A stretch of DNA of 64,000 bases, from NCBI GenBank assembly GCA_024762995.1, contig JANTGI010000003.1, positions 1-64,000 of the forward strand. The letters run 5' to 3'. Below, in pieces: positions 63,601-64,000 of the stretch. Source of the DNA: Saprospiraceae bacterium (GTDB lineage: Bacteria > Bacteroidota > Bacteroidia > Chitinophagales > Saprospiraceae). The notes under the pieces were generated by a model. That model ran no database searches, was not told the DNA's origin, and saw only the letters and a program-made list of their open reading frames with translations. The translations under genes and the position numbers were made by a program. Position 1 is the first letter of the stretch; each line of letters opens with the position of its first letter.

Positions 63601-64000
63601 TCATCCACCCAAAAACGCACAAATAATCCCTGCAGCCATTGCCGCATTCAATGACTCTGCCTTTTTATGCGGATGCCCGGGAATGGTCACGGTCGTATCA
63701 CTCATCGCAAATGCTTTTGGCGAAAGCCCCTTGCCTTCATGACCAATCATCACAATCATTGGTTGGGCTTCTTTATTCATTTTTTGAATGGGCGTTCCAT
63801 GCATTGCGGTGGCGACTACGCTAGCTGCTCCCTTCTTTTGCGCAAGCATATCCAAATCCATAACCGACATCTTGACCCGAAAAATAGAAGACATCGAAGC
63901 CTGTATCACCTTGGGATTGAAGAAATCCACACTGTCCGAAGTCGCAATCACCTGCTCGACGCCAAACCAATCTGCCACACGCAAAATCGTCCCCATATTA
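63601..64000 (-). CDS. TrmH/SpoU-family RNA methyltransferase (3' part; start outside window)
   Basis: The frame continues past the right edge. The visible 133 residues include NMGTILRVADWFGVEQVI (the N1 motif of SpoU/TrmH methyltransferases) and the AdoMet-binding trefoil-knot motifs IVMIGHEGKGLS and VTIPGHPHKKAESLNAAMAAGI. It 2'-O-methylates ribose in tRNA or rRNA; the exact site cannot be told from the fragment. One GCTTGCGCAAA copy is at 63837. Confidence 0.9.
   Translation of the reverse strand, partial: NMGTILRVADWFGVEQVIATSDSVDFFNPKVIQASMSSIFRVKMSVMDLDMLAQKKGAASVVATAMHGTPIQKMNKEAQPMIVMIGHEGKGLSPKAFAMSDTTVTIPGHPHKKAESLNAAMAAGIICAFLGG

Noticed and set aside
5388-63847. GCTTGCGCAAA as a Chi-like or KOPS-like replication signal
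   Set aside because: Copies are nearly equal on the two strands in this window, unlike polarised signals.

Overview
The window is chromosomal DNA of a Bacteroidota bacterium, most likely from the Saprospiria/Chitinophagia side of the phylum. Evidence: six products end in type IX secretion (T9SS) sorting domains (four type A, two type B/CHU_C). There is a PorP/SprF protein, a carboxypeptidase-regulatory/TonB receptor, DUF5683, and a ribosomal-L21-associated HhH domain. Promoters carry the Bacteroidota -7 element TAnnTTTG instead of a sigma70 box. I saw no phage, plasmid, IS transposase, CRISPR, rRNA or tRNA.

Layout. 1-5.9 kb: end of a giant cadherin-like T9SS type B adhesin, a secreted double-HKD phospholipase-D-like enzyme, then htrA-aroC. 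6-8.4 kb: cold-shock protein, a lipoprotein, a Nudix-like protein without a Nudix box, a secreted protein. 8.6-14.1 kb: dnaE-yraN, facing a Nudix hydrolase, a heme-motif lipoprotein and rpsU. 14.3-19.9 kb: M1 aminopeptidase-DUF5683, an NTF2/H1-like/HhH fusion, a lipoprotein, mazG and a small NqrM-like membrane protein. 20.4-28 kb: two lipoproteins, a sodium:solute symporter and a SNF2 helicase with two SWIM motifs. 28.2-33.3 kb: TonB receptor and beta-helix lipoprotein, divergent from an apparently leaderless OmpR-family regulator. 33.8-45.2 kb: oligopeptidase B-like lipoprotein, anmK, degenerate M23 protein, lipoprotein, LuxE-like ligase, 1389-aa SprB-repeat protein, cvpA. 45.5-48.6 kb: secreted protein, YCF48-like propeller, DUF1573 protein, UbiA prenyltransferase. 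49.3-53.8 kb: CHU_C protein, PorP/SprF and an OmpA-family protein, probably one operon. 54-64 kb: ornithine carbamoyltransferase and carbamate kinase, nucleoside-type MFS transporter, hemopexin-like and second T9SS type A proteins, a small lipoprotein, and the end of a TrmH-type methyltransferase.

The genes are mostly housekeeping plus cell-surface export. The most unusual content is a set of dispersed DNA signals. (1) The 11-mer GCTTGCGCAAA occurs 14 times on both strands, mostly inside genes; it behaves like a DNA-uptake or HIP1-like highly iterated sequence. (2) A strictly intergenic motif close to GTAACTGTTTAGGT occurs about 17 times. (3) A non-coding repeat of about 270 bp has three copies. 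(4) Arrays of small hairpin modules have paired compensatory changes between copies. (5) An 80-bp repeat has a removable hairpin. The first is my best candidate for an undescribed system.
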